Source: an uncultured Clostridia bacterium (lineage in GTDB: Bacteria; Bacillota; Clostridia; Christensenellales; Borkfalkiaceae). From it: a stretch of DNA of 50,074 nt. Under the pieces are notes generated by a model. It was not told the origin of the DNA. It made no database searches and saw only the letters and a list, made by a program, of their open reading frames with translations. The translations under genes were made by a program, and so were the position numbers. The stretch's first letter is position 1. Each line of letters begins with the position of its first letter. The DNA lies in the NCBI GenBank assembly GCA_944375795.1, contig CALWAU010000122.1, positions 1 to 50,074 on the forward strand, read 5' to 3'. Positions 17,331 to 25,084 of this stretch are shown one piece after another.

Positions 17331-17453
17331 ATACAATATCTTGTGCTCATATACTTGACTTTACCACAAGATATGGTATATACTATATAAGCACCCGTCG
17401 GGGGAATACTATATCTTGTGTTCATTTTCTCAAAAAAGCACAAGATATTGTGT
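17331..17453 (+). promoter_or_regulatory. Four NrdR-box-like operators of nrdDG
   Basis: Four 16-bp sites resemble the NrdR box ACACWATATATWGTGT: 17331-17346 (13 of 16 match), 17364-17379 (12), 17406-17421 (14) and 17438-17453 (14). They form two pairs with centres 33 and 32 bases apart, about three helical turns, which is the known NrdR spacing. The first pair brackets the -35/-10 region and the second lies downstream of the predicted start. NrdR represses ribonucleotide reductase genes when dATP is high. Confidence 0.8.
17355..17384 (+). promoter_or_regulatory. Promoter of nrdD-nrdG
   Basis: TTGACT (17355-17360) and TATACT (17379-17384) are 18 bases apart. The second NrdR-like box lies in the spacer. 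Confidence 0.7.
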
Positions 17454-17488
17454 TAAAAAATAATCAAAAGAAAGAGAGGGCAGAGAAA

Positions 17489-19663
17489 ATGAAGATCATC
17501 AAAAGAAGCGGGCAGGAAGCGGTTTTCGACGAGGAAAAAATCATCAATGCCGTTCGCAAGGCGAACAAGGAAGTCAATGAAATTTCCCGCATTTCGGAGG
17601 AGGATATCAAGGCGTTGGCGGACAGCGTCACGGAGGAGTGCGCCCATATGGGGCGTTCCGTAAACGTCGAGGAAATACAGGATATGGTGGAGGATCGCCT
17701 GATGGACAAAAAGGCGTTCGTCCTCGCGCGCAAATACATTACCTATCGCTATTCCCGCGCGCTCGTCCGCAAGGCGAACACCACCGACGCGCAGATTCTC
17801 ACGCTCATCGAATGCAATAACGAGGAAGTCAAGCAGGAAAATTCCAATAAAAATCCCACGGTCAACAGCGTGCAGCGGGACTATATGGCCGGAGAGGTTT
17901 CCAAGGATCTCACCCGCCGTCTGCTGCTGCCGGACGACATCGTCGCCGCGCACGACCAGGGCATCATTCATTTCCACGACGCCGATTATTTTGCGCAGCA
18001 TATGCACAACTGCGACCTCGTCAACCTCGAGGATATGCTCCAGAACGGCACGGTGATTTCGGGCACCCTCATCGAGCGTCCGCACAGCTTTTCCACGGCC
18101 TGCAACATCGCCACGCAGATCATCGCGCAGGTGGCGTCCAATCAGTACGGCGGACAGAGCATTTCGCTCACCCACCTCGCGCCTTTCGTGGAGGTAAGCC
18201 GCCAAAAGATCCGCCGCGAGGTGGCCGAAGAGCTGGCGGGAGTGGGCGTTTCCGACGAAGCGCAAATCGCGAAAATCGCCGAAAAGCGTCTGCGCGACGA
18301 AATCAAGAGGGGGATTCAGACCATTCAGTACCAGGTCGTCACCCTTCTTACCACCAACGGGCAGGCGCCCTTCGTCACTGTGTTCATGTATCTCAACGAA
18401 GCGCGCAACGAACGGGAGAAAGCCGACCTCGCGCTCATCATCGAGGAGACGCTCCGCCAGCGCATGCAGGGCGTCAAAAACGAGTCGGGCGTATGGATCA
18501 CGCCCGCGTTCCCCAAGCTCATTTACGTGCTCGAGCCGGACAACATCTCCGAGGACCAGCCCTATTGGTACCTCACGAAGCTCTCGGCGGAGTGCACCGC
18601 CAAGCGCATGGTGCCCGACTACATCTCCGAAAAGAAGATGCTGGAATACAAAATCGACAAGAACGGAGAGGGGCATTGCTATACGTGCATGGGCTGCAGA
18701 AGCTTTCTCACGCCCTATGTGGACGAAAACGGCAAGCCCAAGTATTACGGTCGGTTCAATCAGGGCGTCGTCACCATCAATCTCGTGGACGTGGCCCTTT
18801 CCTCGGGCGGGAACGAAGCCAAATTCTGGGATATTTTCGACGATCGCCTCAATCTCTGCTATCGCGCGCTGATGTGCCGTCACAACCGATTGAAGGGAAC
18901 TCTTTCGGACGCGGCGCCCATCCTCTGGCAATACGGGGCTCTCGCGAGGCTCAAAAAGGGAGAAAAGATCGACAAACTGCTGTACGGAGGCTATTCGACC
19001 ATCTCCCTCGGCTATGCGGGGCTTTACGAGTGCGTCAAATACATGACGGGCAAATCGCACACGGACAAAGAGGCGAAGCCGTTCGCGCTCGCCGTCATGC
19101 AGCACATGAACGACAAGTGCAAGGAATGGAAAGCGAAGGAAAATATCGATTTCTCTCTGTACGGCACGCCGCTCGAGAGCACGACCTACAAATTCGCGAA
19201 GTGCCTGCAGCAGCGTTTCGGCATCATCCCCGGCGTCACGGACAAAAATTATATCACCAACAGCTATCACGTCCATGTCAGCGAGCAGATTGACGCCTTC
19301 ACCAAGCTGAAATTTGAAAGCGAATTCCAGCAGCTTTCCCCGGGCGGCGCAATCAGCTATGTGGAAGTCCCCAATATGCAGAACAACATCCCTGCGGTGC
19401 TCGCCGTCATGAAGTTCATTTACGACAACATCATGTATGCGGAGCTGAACACCAAGAGCGATTATTGCCAGGTCTGCGGCTATGACGGGGAAATCCGGAT
19501 CGTCACGGACGATTCGGGCAAACTCGTCTGGGAATGCCCCAACTGTCACAACCGCGATCAGAGCAAGATGAATGTGGCGCGCCGTACCTGCGGCTATATC
19601 GGGACGCAGTTCTGGAACCAGGGACGCACGCAGGAAATCAAGGACAGAGTCCTGCATCTCTGA
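17489..19663 (+). CDS. nrdD: Anaerobic ribonucleoside-triphosphate reductase
   Basis: This class III ribonucleotide reductase makes deoxynucleoside triphosphates without oxygen, using a glycyl radical. The 724-residue protein starts with an ATP-cone (about residues 1-95, beginning KIIKRSGQEAVF) that senses ATP and dATP. The catalytic barrel includes HFHDADYF and NQGVVTINLV. The C-terminus has a zinc site, CQVCGYDGE and CPNCH, and the radical loop RRTCGYIG, where the glycine after the cysteine carries the radical. The frame is open back to 17312, but the ATG at 17489 follows GAGAGGG by eight bases and gives the family start. nrdG overlaps its stop by one base. NrdR-like operators precede it. 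Confidence 0.97.
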   Translation: MKIIKRSGQEAVFDEEKIINAVRKANKEVNEISRISEEDIKALADSVTEECAHMGRSVNVEEIQDMVEDRLMDKKAFVLARKYITYRYSRALVRKANTTDAQILTLIECNNEEVKQENSNKNPTVNSVQRDYMAGEVSKDLTRRLLLPDDIVAAHDQGIIHFHDADYFAQHMHNCDLVNLEDMLQNGTVISGTLIERPHSFSTACNIATQIIAQVASNQYGGQSISLTHLAPFVEVSRQKIRREVAEELAGVGVSDEAQIAKIAEKRLRDEIKRGIQTIQYQVVTLLTTNGQAPFVTVFMYLNEARNEREKADLALIIEETLRQRMQGVKNESGVWITPAFPKLIYVLEPDNISEDQPYWYLTKLSAECTAKRMVPDYISEKKMLEYKIDKNGEGHCYTCMGCRSFLTPYVDENGKPKYYGRFNQGVVTINLVDVALSSGGNEAKFWDIFDDRLNLCYRALMCRHNRLKGTLSDAAPILWQYGALARLKKGEKIDKLLYGGYSTISLGYAGLYECVKYMTGKSHTDKEAKPFALAVMQHMNDKCKEWKAKENIDFSLYGTPLESTTYKFAKCLQQRFGIIPGVTDKNYITNSYHVHVSEQIDAFTKLKFESEFQQLSPGGAISYVEVPNMQNNIPAVLAVMKFIYDNIMYAELNTKSDYCQVCGYDGEIRIVTDDSGKLVWECPNCHNRDQSKMNVARRTCGYIGTQFWNQGRTQEIKDRVLHL

Positions 19664-20190
19664 TGAATTACGCGGAAATCAAGTGGACGGACATCGCCAA
19701 CGGAGAGGGGGTGCGCATCTCCCTCTTCGTTTCGGGATGCACGCACCACTGCAAAAACTGCTTCAATGAAATCGCCTGGGATTTTTCTTACGGCAAGCCT
19801 TTTGACGAGGAGATCGTCCGAAAAATTCTCGACGGACTCGGGCAAAGCTTTATCGCGGGGCTTTCTCTCCTCGGCGGAGAACCGCTGGAACCCGTCAATC
19901 AAAAGGCGCTTCTGCCCTTCGTCAAAAGGGTGAAGGAACTGTATCCCCGAAAGGATATCTGGTGCTATACGGGCTATACTTTCGACCCGGCTTCCGGACT
20001 CTTGCGGGAGTCCCGCGCAAACGCGCCGGAAACGGGAGAGCTTTTGTCTCTGTTCGACGTGCTCGTGGACGGTCCCTTCGTGGAGGAGCTCAAAAAAATC
20101 ACGCTCAAGTTCCGCGGTTCCTCCAACCAGCGGGTTCTCGACGTAAAAAAATCGCTTGCGGCAAAAAATGCCGTTCTATATCTTGATTAA
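19663..20190 (+). CDS. nrdG: Anaerobic ribonucleotide reductase activating protein
   Basis: This 175-residue radical SAM enzyme uses a 4Fe-4S cluster and S-adenosylmethionine to put the glycyl radical on NrdD. The cluster motif CTHHCKNC is at residues 26-33 (CX3CX2C), followed by the SAM-binding GGEP motif near 68 (LSLLGGEPLEP). Length is typical. Its ATG shares one base with the nrdD stop (TGATG), so the two proteins are made together. The last codons overlap the -35 box of the next promoter, and the terminator follows six bases after the stop. Confidence 0.96.
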   Translation: MNYAEIKWTDIANGEGVRISLFVSGCTHHCKNCFNEIAWDFSYGKPFDEEIVRKILDGLGQSFIAGLSLLGGEPLEPVNQKALLPFVKRVKELYPRKDIWCYTGYTFDPASGLLRESRANAPETGELLSLFDVLVDGPFVEELKKITLKFRGSSNQRVLDVKKSLAAKNAVLYLD

Positions 20191-20211
20191 TTCGGAAATA
20201 CCTGCTATAAT
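20183..20211 (+). promoter_or_regulatory. Promoter inside the nrdG terminator
   Basis: TTGATT (20183-20188, overlapping the nrdG stop codon) and TATAAT (20206-20211) are 17 bases apart with a TGC extended -10. The -10 lies in the loop of the hairpin at 20196-20228. It probably serves the following membrane-protein operon. Confidence 0.65.
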
Positions 20212-20233
20212 AGAGAAAGCAGGTATTTTCTTT
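20196..20233 (+). terminator. Terminator of nrdD-nrdG
   Basis: AAATACCTGC (20196-20205) pairs perfectly with GCAGGTATTT (20219-20228) around a 13-base loop, followed by TCTTT. Confidence 0.8.
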
Positions 20234-20325
20234 CCCGAAGGTCCTTTGAGGGGCATGCGGGCCTGCCGGACGGTTTTCGGCCTTGTCCGTTACATAAGCG
20301 AAAGAGAGCGAGAGAGGATGAGAGC

Positions 20326-21714
20326 ATGAATATGAAAAAAGTTTTGCAGCGGTTTCGCCTGTCGGCATGGTTCCCGGACGCGGAGTCGTTTCTTCATACG
20401 ATACGGAAGTTTTTCAACAGCTACACGTTTTATGTTTTTCAGACGATGGCGGCATGTCTTTTCGTATGGACGGGGCAGGAGGTGGCGGGCGCCGTTTGTT
20501 TCGTCGTTCTCATCTGCCTGATTCTCGTCGTCTGCGACGATATCCTGCCCACGACGCTTCCTTTTTTGTTGATTTCCGCTTTTACCACCAACTGTTACGA
20601 TTCCTTCGATCTCTTTTTTCCCTATATCCGCTACGCCCCCGCGGCGCTGCTGTGTCTCGTCTTTCACTTTACCGTCTATCGCGGGCGAATGCAGACGGGG
20701 GAGAGCGCCTTCGGGATCATGGCGGTTTCGGTGGCGGTCCTGCTCGGCGGTATCGGCGGTTTTTCCCTGCGCGACTACGCGATAGGGGCCTATTATTATC
20801 TCGGCCTGAGCGTCGGGATGCTCGCCGTATATTATCTGATGCGTTCGCAGTTCTTTGCGAAACGGGATTACGATTTGTCCGAGCGGTTTTCCGTCATCAT
20901 GCTCCTCCTGGGGCTGCTCTGCGCCTTTATCATCGCCTCGGGATACTATAAAAATTATCTCGGACTCACCGAGCCGCCCTACATTTTGGGCTTTTCGCGC
21001 AACAATATCAGCACACTGTTGATGTTCGCGATGCCTTTTCCTTTGTACCTCACGAAAAAACATCCCTGTTTCGCGCTGTTTACGCCCGCTTTGTATGCCG
21101 CCATTGCCGTAACCACCTCCCGCGGAGGGCTGCTGTTCGGAAGCCTGGAATTTTTGGCCTGCTGCGCCTATTGGGTATTTTTCGGCCAAAAGAGACTGCT
21201 TCGTGCCGTTCTCTGTCTGGGCGCGATTTTTCTGATATTGCTCTGTTTCGGAAAAATCATTCTCGACGTCATACAGGACCGGATCCTCGCCGACGACGTC
21301 ATCACCAATGACGCGAGATACAAAATGCTGCTCGAATCCGTCGTCAACTTCAAAAAGAACCCGATTTTCGGCACGGGGATTCTGGACGACAGCATCTATT
21401 ACGGAGAAATCCGAAAGAAGGGCTCGATGGCGTGGTATCACATGATGATTCCGCAGATTGTGGGCAGTATGGGGCTCGTGGGCGTCGCCGCTTACGCCTT
21501 CCAGGCTTTCGGCAGGATTCGTCTGATATTCCGCCGTCCCGATCCCTGGTCCCTGTGCCTGGGCATTTCCTATCTCGGCATTCTCGGAATGAGCCAAGTA
21601 AATCCCGGCGAATTTTGTCCGCTTCCCTTCGAGCTGCTCACCGTATTGCTGTTCATATTGCAGGAGCGGCGGCTTGCGGGCCCGCGCCTTCCTCTGTCGG
21701 GTGTCGTCGGGTAA
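20326..21714 (+). CDS. O-antigen ligase-like polytopic membrane protein
   Basis: This 462-residue protein has about ten or eleven hydrophobic segments and resembles the Wzy_C/O-antigen ligase superfamily of enzymes that join or transfer surface glycans. The supporting region is AVTTSRGGLLFGS near residues 265-278, a conserved arginine-rich loop in that family, and the long outside loop ending in NPIFGTGI (about 347) and YHMMIPQIVGSMG. No glycosyltransferase or flippase genes are nearby, so the substrate is unknown. The ATG at 20326 follows AGAGAGG. It heads a group with a SPOR-like anchored protein and a lipid kinase. The superfamily call is moderate; a plain multi-pass protein of unknown role is the alternative. 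Confidence 0.7.
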   Translation: MNMKKVLQRFRLSAWFPDAESFLHTIRKFFNSYTFYVFQTMAACLFVWTGQEVAGAVCFVVLICLILVVCDDILPTTLPFLLISAFTTNCYDSFDLFFPYIRYAPAALLCLVFHFTVYRGRMQTGESAFGIMAVSVAVLLGGIGGFSLRDYAIGAYYYLGLSVGMLAVYYLMRSQFFAKRDYDLSERFSVIMLLLGLLCAFIIASGYYKNYLGLTEPPYILGFSRNNISTLLMFAMPFPLYLTKKHPCFALFTPALYAAIAVTTSRGGLLFGSLEFLACCAYWVFFGQKRLLRAVLCLGAIFLILLCFGKIILDVIQDRILADDVITNDARYKMLLESVVNFKKNPIFGTGILDDSIYYGEIRKKGSMAWYHMMIPQIVGSMGLVGVAAYAFQAFGRIRLIFRRPDPWSLCLGISYLGILGMSQVNPGEFCPLPFELLTVLLFILQERRLAGPRLPLSGVVG

Positions 21715-21746
21715 TTTCCGGGCCTCGGGCAGCATAAAATAGAGAT

Positions 21747-22436
21747 ATGAAAAGCATATCTTTCCGAAGAAAGGCATTTTTGCTGGCGGGGACGCTGTCG
21801 GCGATGTGCGTTCTGGGCGGCGTTTTTTACGCCCGTGCACTCACCCGCATGCAGGTCGTGGATTGCGCGCAAACCTTCTGGTTTCTCGTTTCCGAGGAGG
21901 AGAACGTCGCCGCGGCCGCTCAAAGCGTCTCTCTTCACGGCGGCGCCGGATACGTGATGCGGCGGAAGGGAGAGGAATACGCCGTTCTGGCATGCTATTT
22001 TTCGCAATCGGCCGCCAGGGCGGTGCGAGACAATCTCGAAGCAAAAAATCTCGCCGTTTCCGTGCGCGAGGAGAGCGGCGGAACGCTTTATCTCAAAAAA
22101 AATTCGGAAAAGAGGAGCGCGGAAGGGCTCCGGGGCTGCTTCGACACGCTGAGCAGCTGTATCCGCCTCTTATACGACCTGTCCGCCGCGGCGGATACGG
22201 GCGGATATACGCAGCAGGAACTCAGGCGCCTTCTCGCCGACGTGGGCGGCGTGCTGTCCCGGCTCGCGGAGGAAAACCGGGACGGCGTCTTTACGGACAT
22301 TTCCGCCTGCGCTTCGGCGGCCTCCGCCGAAATCATGCGCCTGCGGCAGGACGTCGTTTACGCCCGGGATATCCGATATATACAAGTCTGGCTTTCCGAT
22401 TCCTATCTGCGCCTCGCGGATGAATTTTCCCTGTAA
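21747..22436 (+). CDS. Membrane-anchored protein with SPOR-like region
   Basis: I do not firmly recognise this 229-residue protein. A single membrane segment lies at about residues 10-30 (KAFLLAGTLSAMCVLGGVFY), so most of the protein should be outside the cytoplasm. Residues about 62-112 (GYVMRRKGEEYAVLACYF followed by a helix and another strand) have the strand-helix-strand look of a SPOR domain, which binds denuded peptidoglycan at division or engulfment septa. The remaining 110 residues are mostly helical. The ribosome binding site is poor. It lies 32 bases after the O-antigen-ligase-like gene. In spore formers such proteins can act in engulfment, but that is only a guess here. Confidence 0.7.
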   Translation: MKSISFRRKAFLLAGTLSAMCVLGGVFYARALTRMQVVDCAQTFWFLVSEEENVAAAAQSVSLHGGAGYVMRRKGEEYAVLACYFSQSAARAVRDNLEAKNLAVSVREESGGTLYLKKNSEKRSAEGLRGCFDTLSSCIRLLYDLSAAADTGGYTQQELRRLLADVGGVLSRLAEENRDGVFTDISACASAASAEIMRLRQDVVYARDIRYIQVWLSDSYLRLADEFSL

Positions 22437-22462
22437 AAGGGCGAAGCCACGTTTATTTGCCT

Positions 22463-23380
22463 ATGAAATGTATTTTTATCTACAACCCCAACAGCGGTCG
22501 GGGAAAAATAGCGAAGAAGCTTCCGTATATCGTACGGAAATTGAAAAGCGGATATGCGCAGGTGGACGTATACGCCACCAAGGCGAAGGGCGACCTTACG
22601 GTAAAAGTGCGGGAATTTGCCTCGCTGTATGACTGTATCGTATTTTCGGGCGGCGACGGAACGTTCAACGAAATTTTACAGGGCGTGGGCGAGCTGGACA
22701 GGCTCCCGATCTTCGGATATATTCCCGGCGGCACCGCCAACGACGTCGCGCACAGCCTCGGCATTCCGCGCCGCAGCCTGCGCGGCGCGCTCGGCGTGAT
22801 ATTGAAGGGTAGGCGCGAATTTCTCGACTGTATGCGCATCAACGGGCGGGAATACGCGATGTATTCCGTCTCCGCGGGCGCTTTTACCAGCGCCTCTTAC
22901 ACGACGCCGCAGCAGGCGAAGCGCGCTTTGGGGCTTTTGGCGTACGGTATGGAGGGCGTGCGGAAAAATCTGCCTTTCCGCGTCTATCCCGTCAGAGTGA
23001 CGGACGAAACGAGCTGCACGGAGACGGAATGCGTCTTTACGCTCATCATAAACGGAAAGTGCGTGGCGGGCTGGAAAATGAACAGAAACGGCTCCATGCG
23101 CGACGGAAAAGCCGAGGGCGCCATCGTCCGCCAGACCGCGCATCCGAATCTCTACAACAAAGCGCGGGCGCTGCTGGCCATTGTCCGGCTGTTCGTGTTC
23201 GGCTATCGTTTTCCGGAAAAAGATATAGAGCATTTCGGAGGCAAAAAACTCCGCATCGATGTGCCCGAGGACGTGGTATGGAATTACGACGGGGAAAAGG
23301 GGAGCGCCGGCCCCATCGAAATCGAAGTGCTCCCGAAAAAGTTTCCGCTGCTCGTCCCCAAAAACAATAAAAATATTTGA
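22463..23380 (+). CDS. YegS/DgkB-type diacylglycerol or lipid kinase
   Basis: This 305-residue cytoplasmic enzyme transfers phosphate from ATP to a lipid hydroxyl, most likely on diacylglycerol or a related lipid, recycling it for phospholipid or glycan-lipid synthesis. Family motifs are clear: NPNSGRGK at residues 8-15, SGGDGTFNEILQGV near 60, and PGGTANDVAHSLGIP near 85; the C-terminal beta-sandwich contains WNYDGEKG. The ATG at 22463 gives the standard start; a TTG at 22457 is possible. No good ribosome binding site is visible, so it may depend on translation of the gene 26 bases upstream. Neighbours (a glycan-ligase-like protein and a SPOR-like protein) suggest envelope metabolism, which is inference. 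Confidence 0.88.
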   Translation: MKCIFIYNPNSGRGKIAKKLPYIVRKLKSGYAQVDVYATKAKGDLTVKVREFASLYDCIVFSGGDGTFNEILQGVGELDRLPIFGYIPGGTANDVAHSLGIPRRSLRGALGVILKGRREFLDCMRINGREYAMYSVSAGAFTSASYTTPQQAKRALGLLAYGMEGVRKNLPFRVYPVRVTDETSCTETECVFTLIINGKCVAGWKMNRNGSMRDGKAEGAIVRQTAHPNLYNKARALLAIVRLFVFGYRFPEKDIEHFGGKKLRIDVPEDVVWNYDGEKGSAGPIEIEVLPKKFPLLVPKNNKNI

Positions 23381-23399
23381 AAAAGTACTGTCAAAATGC

Positions 23400-23428
23400 T
23401 TGCTTTTTTTCGCGGGATTCAGTATAAT
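23400..23428 (+). promoter_or_regulatory. Promoter of tRNA-Thr
   Basis: TTGCTT (23400-23405) and TATAAT (23423-23428) are 17 bases apart. The tRNA begins 34 bases after the -10. Confidence 0.75.
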
Positions 23429-23462
23429 AAATAAGCTGTACGATGAGACGGCGATATATGTT

Positions 23463-23538
23463 GCTACTGTGGCTCAGTCGGTAGAGCGAGTGATTCGTAA
23501 TCACTAGGTCGCCGGTTCAAGTCCGGCCAGTAGCTCCA
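23463..23538 (+). tRNA. tRNA-Thr (anticodon CGU)
   Basis: The 76 bases fold as a full cloverleaf: acceptor GCTACTG with CAGTAGC, D-stem GCTC/GAGC, anticodon stem AGTGA/TCACT around TTCGTAA (anticodon CGT, reading ACG), T-stem GCCGG/CCGGC around TTCAAGT, discriminator T and an encoded CCA at 23536-23538. A terminator follows, and a near copy of its 3' half lies 146 bases further on. Confidence 0.97.
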
Positions 23539-23551
23539 TGGCATGCCCCCG
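23518..23551 (+). repeat. Direct repeat copy 1 (tRNA 3' end)
   Basis: These 34 bases cover the T-loop, acceptor arm, CCA and the first bases of the terminator. They recur at 23664-23697 with 32 of 34 bases identical. Confidence 0.9.
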
Positions 23552-23578
23552 GATCTTTCCGAGGGGCTTTGCTTTTAT
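23545..23578 (+). terminator. Terminator of tRNA-Thr
   Basis: GCCCCCGGA (23545-23553) pairs with TCCGAGGGGC (23558-23567) with one bulged A, followed by TTTGCTTTT. Confidence 0.75.
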
Positions 23579-23663
23579 CTACTGTCCGGACTGCCGAAAT
23601 AACGTGACGCGATCGCGCCATGGGCGAACGATCGCTATTCCGTCGCAGACCAAGTCTGCTCCA

Positions 23664-23697
23664 CAAGTCCGGCCGGTAGCTCCATGGCAAGCCCCCG
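23664..23697 (+). repeat. Direct repeat copy 2 (tRNA 3'-end remnant)
   Basis: This copy differs from the tRNA 3' end only by A to G and T to A. No matching 5' half or cloverleaf precedes it; just upstream is a small hairpin, GCAGAC-CAA-GTCTGC (23645-23659). It is either a decayed second tRNA gene or a footprint of recombination at the tRNA. Confidence 0.85.
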
Positions 23698-23723
23698 AAA
23701 ATCATCGGAGGGTTCTATTTTTT
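23692..23723 (+). terminator. Terminator-like hairpin after the tRNA remnant
   Basis: CCCCCGA pairs with TCGGAGGG (one bulge) and is followed by TTCTATTTTTT, so the duplicated unit included a terminator as well. Confidence 0.65.
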
Positions 23724-23775
23724 ATCGGAAACTAAAAAACGCGGATACCCTTCGCGATTTCGGCGATCGAAAGGC

Positions 23776-23804
23776 TTGCAAACGCCTTAAAAATGTGCTA
23801 TAAT
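23776..23804 (+). promoter_or_regulatory. Promoter of the DUF3592 gene
   Basis: TTGCAA (23776-23781) and TATAAT (23799-23804) are 17 bases apart with a TGC extended -10. The start would be only about nine bases before the ATG. Confidence 0.75.
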
Positions 23805-23819
23805 GCAATCGGTGATGTT

Positions 23820-24512
23820 ATGAACAAATCGAAAAGAGGGCGGCTCATCGCTTTATTGTCGGTATTGATAGGTATCCTGTTTCTCGGTATCGCCGTTTTT
23901 TTGTCCGCGCGGTCATCGGAGTTTCGGACAAGGGGAATAGAGGCGCAGGCGGTAATTACGCGCATCGAGCGCACCTCCGATTCCACGGAGGTATATGTAA
24001 GTTATACCGCGGACGGAAAAAACTATTCCGGCCGCCTGGATACCTATATCGCGGGCATGGAGACGGGGGACAGCGTGCCGATTTTGTATCTGCCCGAGAA
24101 CCCGTCGAAAATCACATACGCCCGGTTCACCCGCCTGCCGTCCGTTGTGTTCGGCGTCGTCGGCGCGCTGATTCTCGGCCTCGGGCTGTTCGGCGCTCTG
24201 TGGGGCCCCTTAAAAAATCTCCGGCTGGAAAGAATGAAAAAGCGCGGCAAAGAGATCTCCGCCGTCATCAGCGATTTCAAACGCAGCGAAAACGTGCGCA
24301 TATTCGGAAAGGCGCCTGCCTCGCTGATTTGCGCGGATTCGTTCGGAAATATATACAAGGCCGGGATCTTCGCGGGGCGCGGCGAACATTTTGTTCCCGG
24401 AGAGAAAATTTCCGTCTATATCGACCCTTCCCGCCCGGGGAAATATGCCGTGGACGTTCCGGGCTTTCTGCAGAAAAAAATGTGCCCGACAGCCCCGACG
24501 CAAAGCGAATAG
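23820..24512 (+). CDS. DUF3592-type two-segment membrane protein
   Basis: This 230-residue protein has membrane segments at about residues 10-31 and 105-127, with a soluble beta-rich loop between them. Both the loop (GIEAQAVITRIERTSDSTEVYVSY) and the C-terminal part (GKEISAVISDFKRSENV) show the repeated strand pattern and the PILYLPENPSK / VYIDPSRPGKY closing motif seen in DUF3592 proteins. Function is unknown. The ATG at 23820 lies about nine bases after the predicted transcription start and lacks a real ribosome binding site. It follows the tRNA remnant and precedes a small Sm-like gene with its own promoter. Confidence 0.75.
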   Translation: MNKSKRGRLIALLSVLIGILFLGIAVFLSARSSEFRTRGIEAQAVITRIERTSDSTEVYVSYTADGKNYSGRLDTYIAGMETGDSVPILYLPENPSKITYARFTRLPSVVFGVVGALILGLGLFGALWGPLKNLRLERMKKRGKEISAVISDFKRSENVRIFGKAPASLICADSFGNIYKAGIFAGRGEHFVPGEKISVYIDPSRPGKYAVDVPGFLQKKMCPTAPTQSE

Positions 24513-24585
24513 CGCGCGTTTTTCTTTTGAACGGCAAAAAAACAAAAGAAAATCTCCGAAAAATCCGTTTTGCGTATCTTCTTCC

Positions 24586-24614
24586 TTGACACGGAAACAA
24601 AAATTCCGTATAAT
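24586..24614 (+). promoter_or_regulatory. Consensus promoter of the Sm-like gene
   Basis: TTGACA (24586-24591) and TATAAT (24609-24614) are 17 bases apart, a perfect vegetative consensus. The transcript would start near 24621. Confidence 0.85.
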
Positions 24615-24797
24615 GGAGTCAGTAAAACAACGGATATGCGGAGCCGGAGCGCAATCGTCATGAAATTCGGAATATTTTTTATCTGCTGCCTGTTGCCGCT
24701 TTTTATTCTCTTCTCGGCGGAAGGGGACAGGAAACGCGCGGCGGCGACAAAAATTCACTTGAAGAACAAACGCGGAGGCGTGCAAGGAGAAAAACTT

Positions 24798-25016
24798 ATG
24801 GTCAGCATGATCGGGCAGTTCATCGGCAAAAAATGCGAAGTACGGACGATGGAAACGATACATATCGGCATCATAGACAGCGTTGAGGAAAACTGGCTCG
24901 CCCTGCGGGACTCCGAAGGAGAAAACCGCGAGCTCGTCAATCTCGAATATGTGACGAGCATCTGCCTCTGCAAGCAAAAACGCGCCCGCAAGGAACGCGT
25001 CTTAAATGAATCCTGA
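24798..25016 (+). CDS. Small Sm-like fold protein
   Basis: This 72-residue protein looks like a bacterial LSm-type small barrel: FIGKKCEVRTMETIHIGII, then DSVEENWLALRD and ENRELVNLEYVTSICLC, ending in a basic tail. Related small proteins of Clostridia are uncharacterised; an RNA- or membrane-associated role is only inferred. The ATG at 24798 is chosen because AAGGAG lies eight bases before it. The same frame stays open to an ATG at 24660, which has a weaker CGGAG ten bases upstream and would add 46 residues including a membrane segment (FGIFFICCLLPLFILF), giving a 118-residue anchored form. With the promoter at 24586, both starts are possible. Confidence 0.65.
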   Translation: MVSMIGQFIGKKCEVRTMETIHIGIIDSVEENWLALRDSEGENRELVNLEYVTSICLCKQKRARKERVLNES

Positions 25017-25032
25017 CAAGTAGTTTTCACGT

Positions 25033-25069
25033 CGTCCCGGCAGGGTAATCCCCGCCGGGACGGCGTTTT
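25033..25069 (+). terminator. Terminator between the Sm-like gene and tmcAL
   Basis: CGTCCCGGC (25033-25041) pairs with GCCGGGACG (25054-25062), followed by GCGTTTT. It may stop tmcAL transcripts too. Confidence 0.75.
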
Positions 25070-25084
25070 ACCGAACGAAAACAA

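Noticed and set aside
21712..21740. Sigma-E-like promoter TAATTTC-N14-CATAAAAT before the SPOR-like gene
   Set aside because: The start point would fall on the ATG itself and the -35 is weak.
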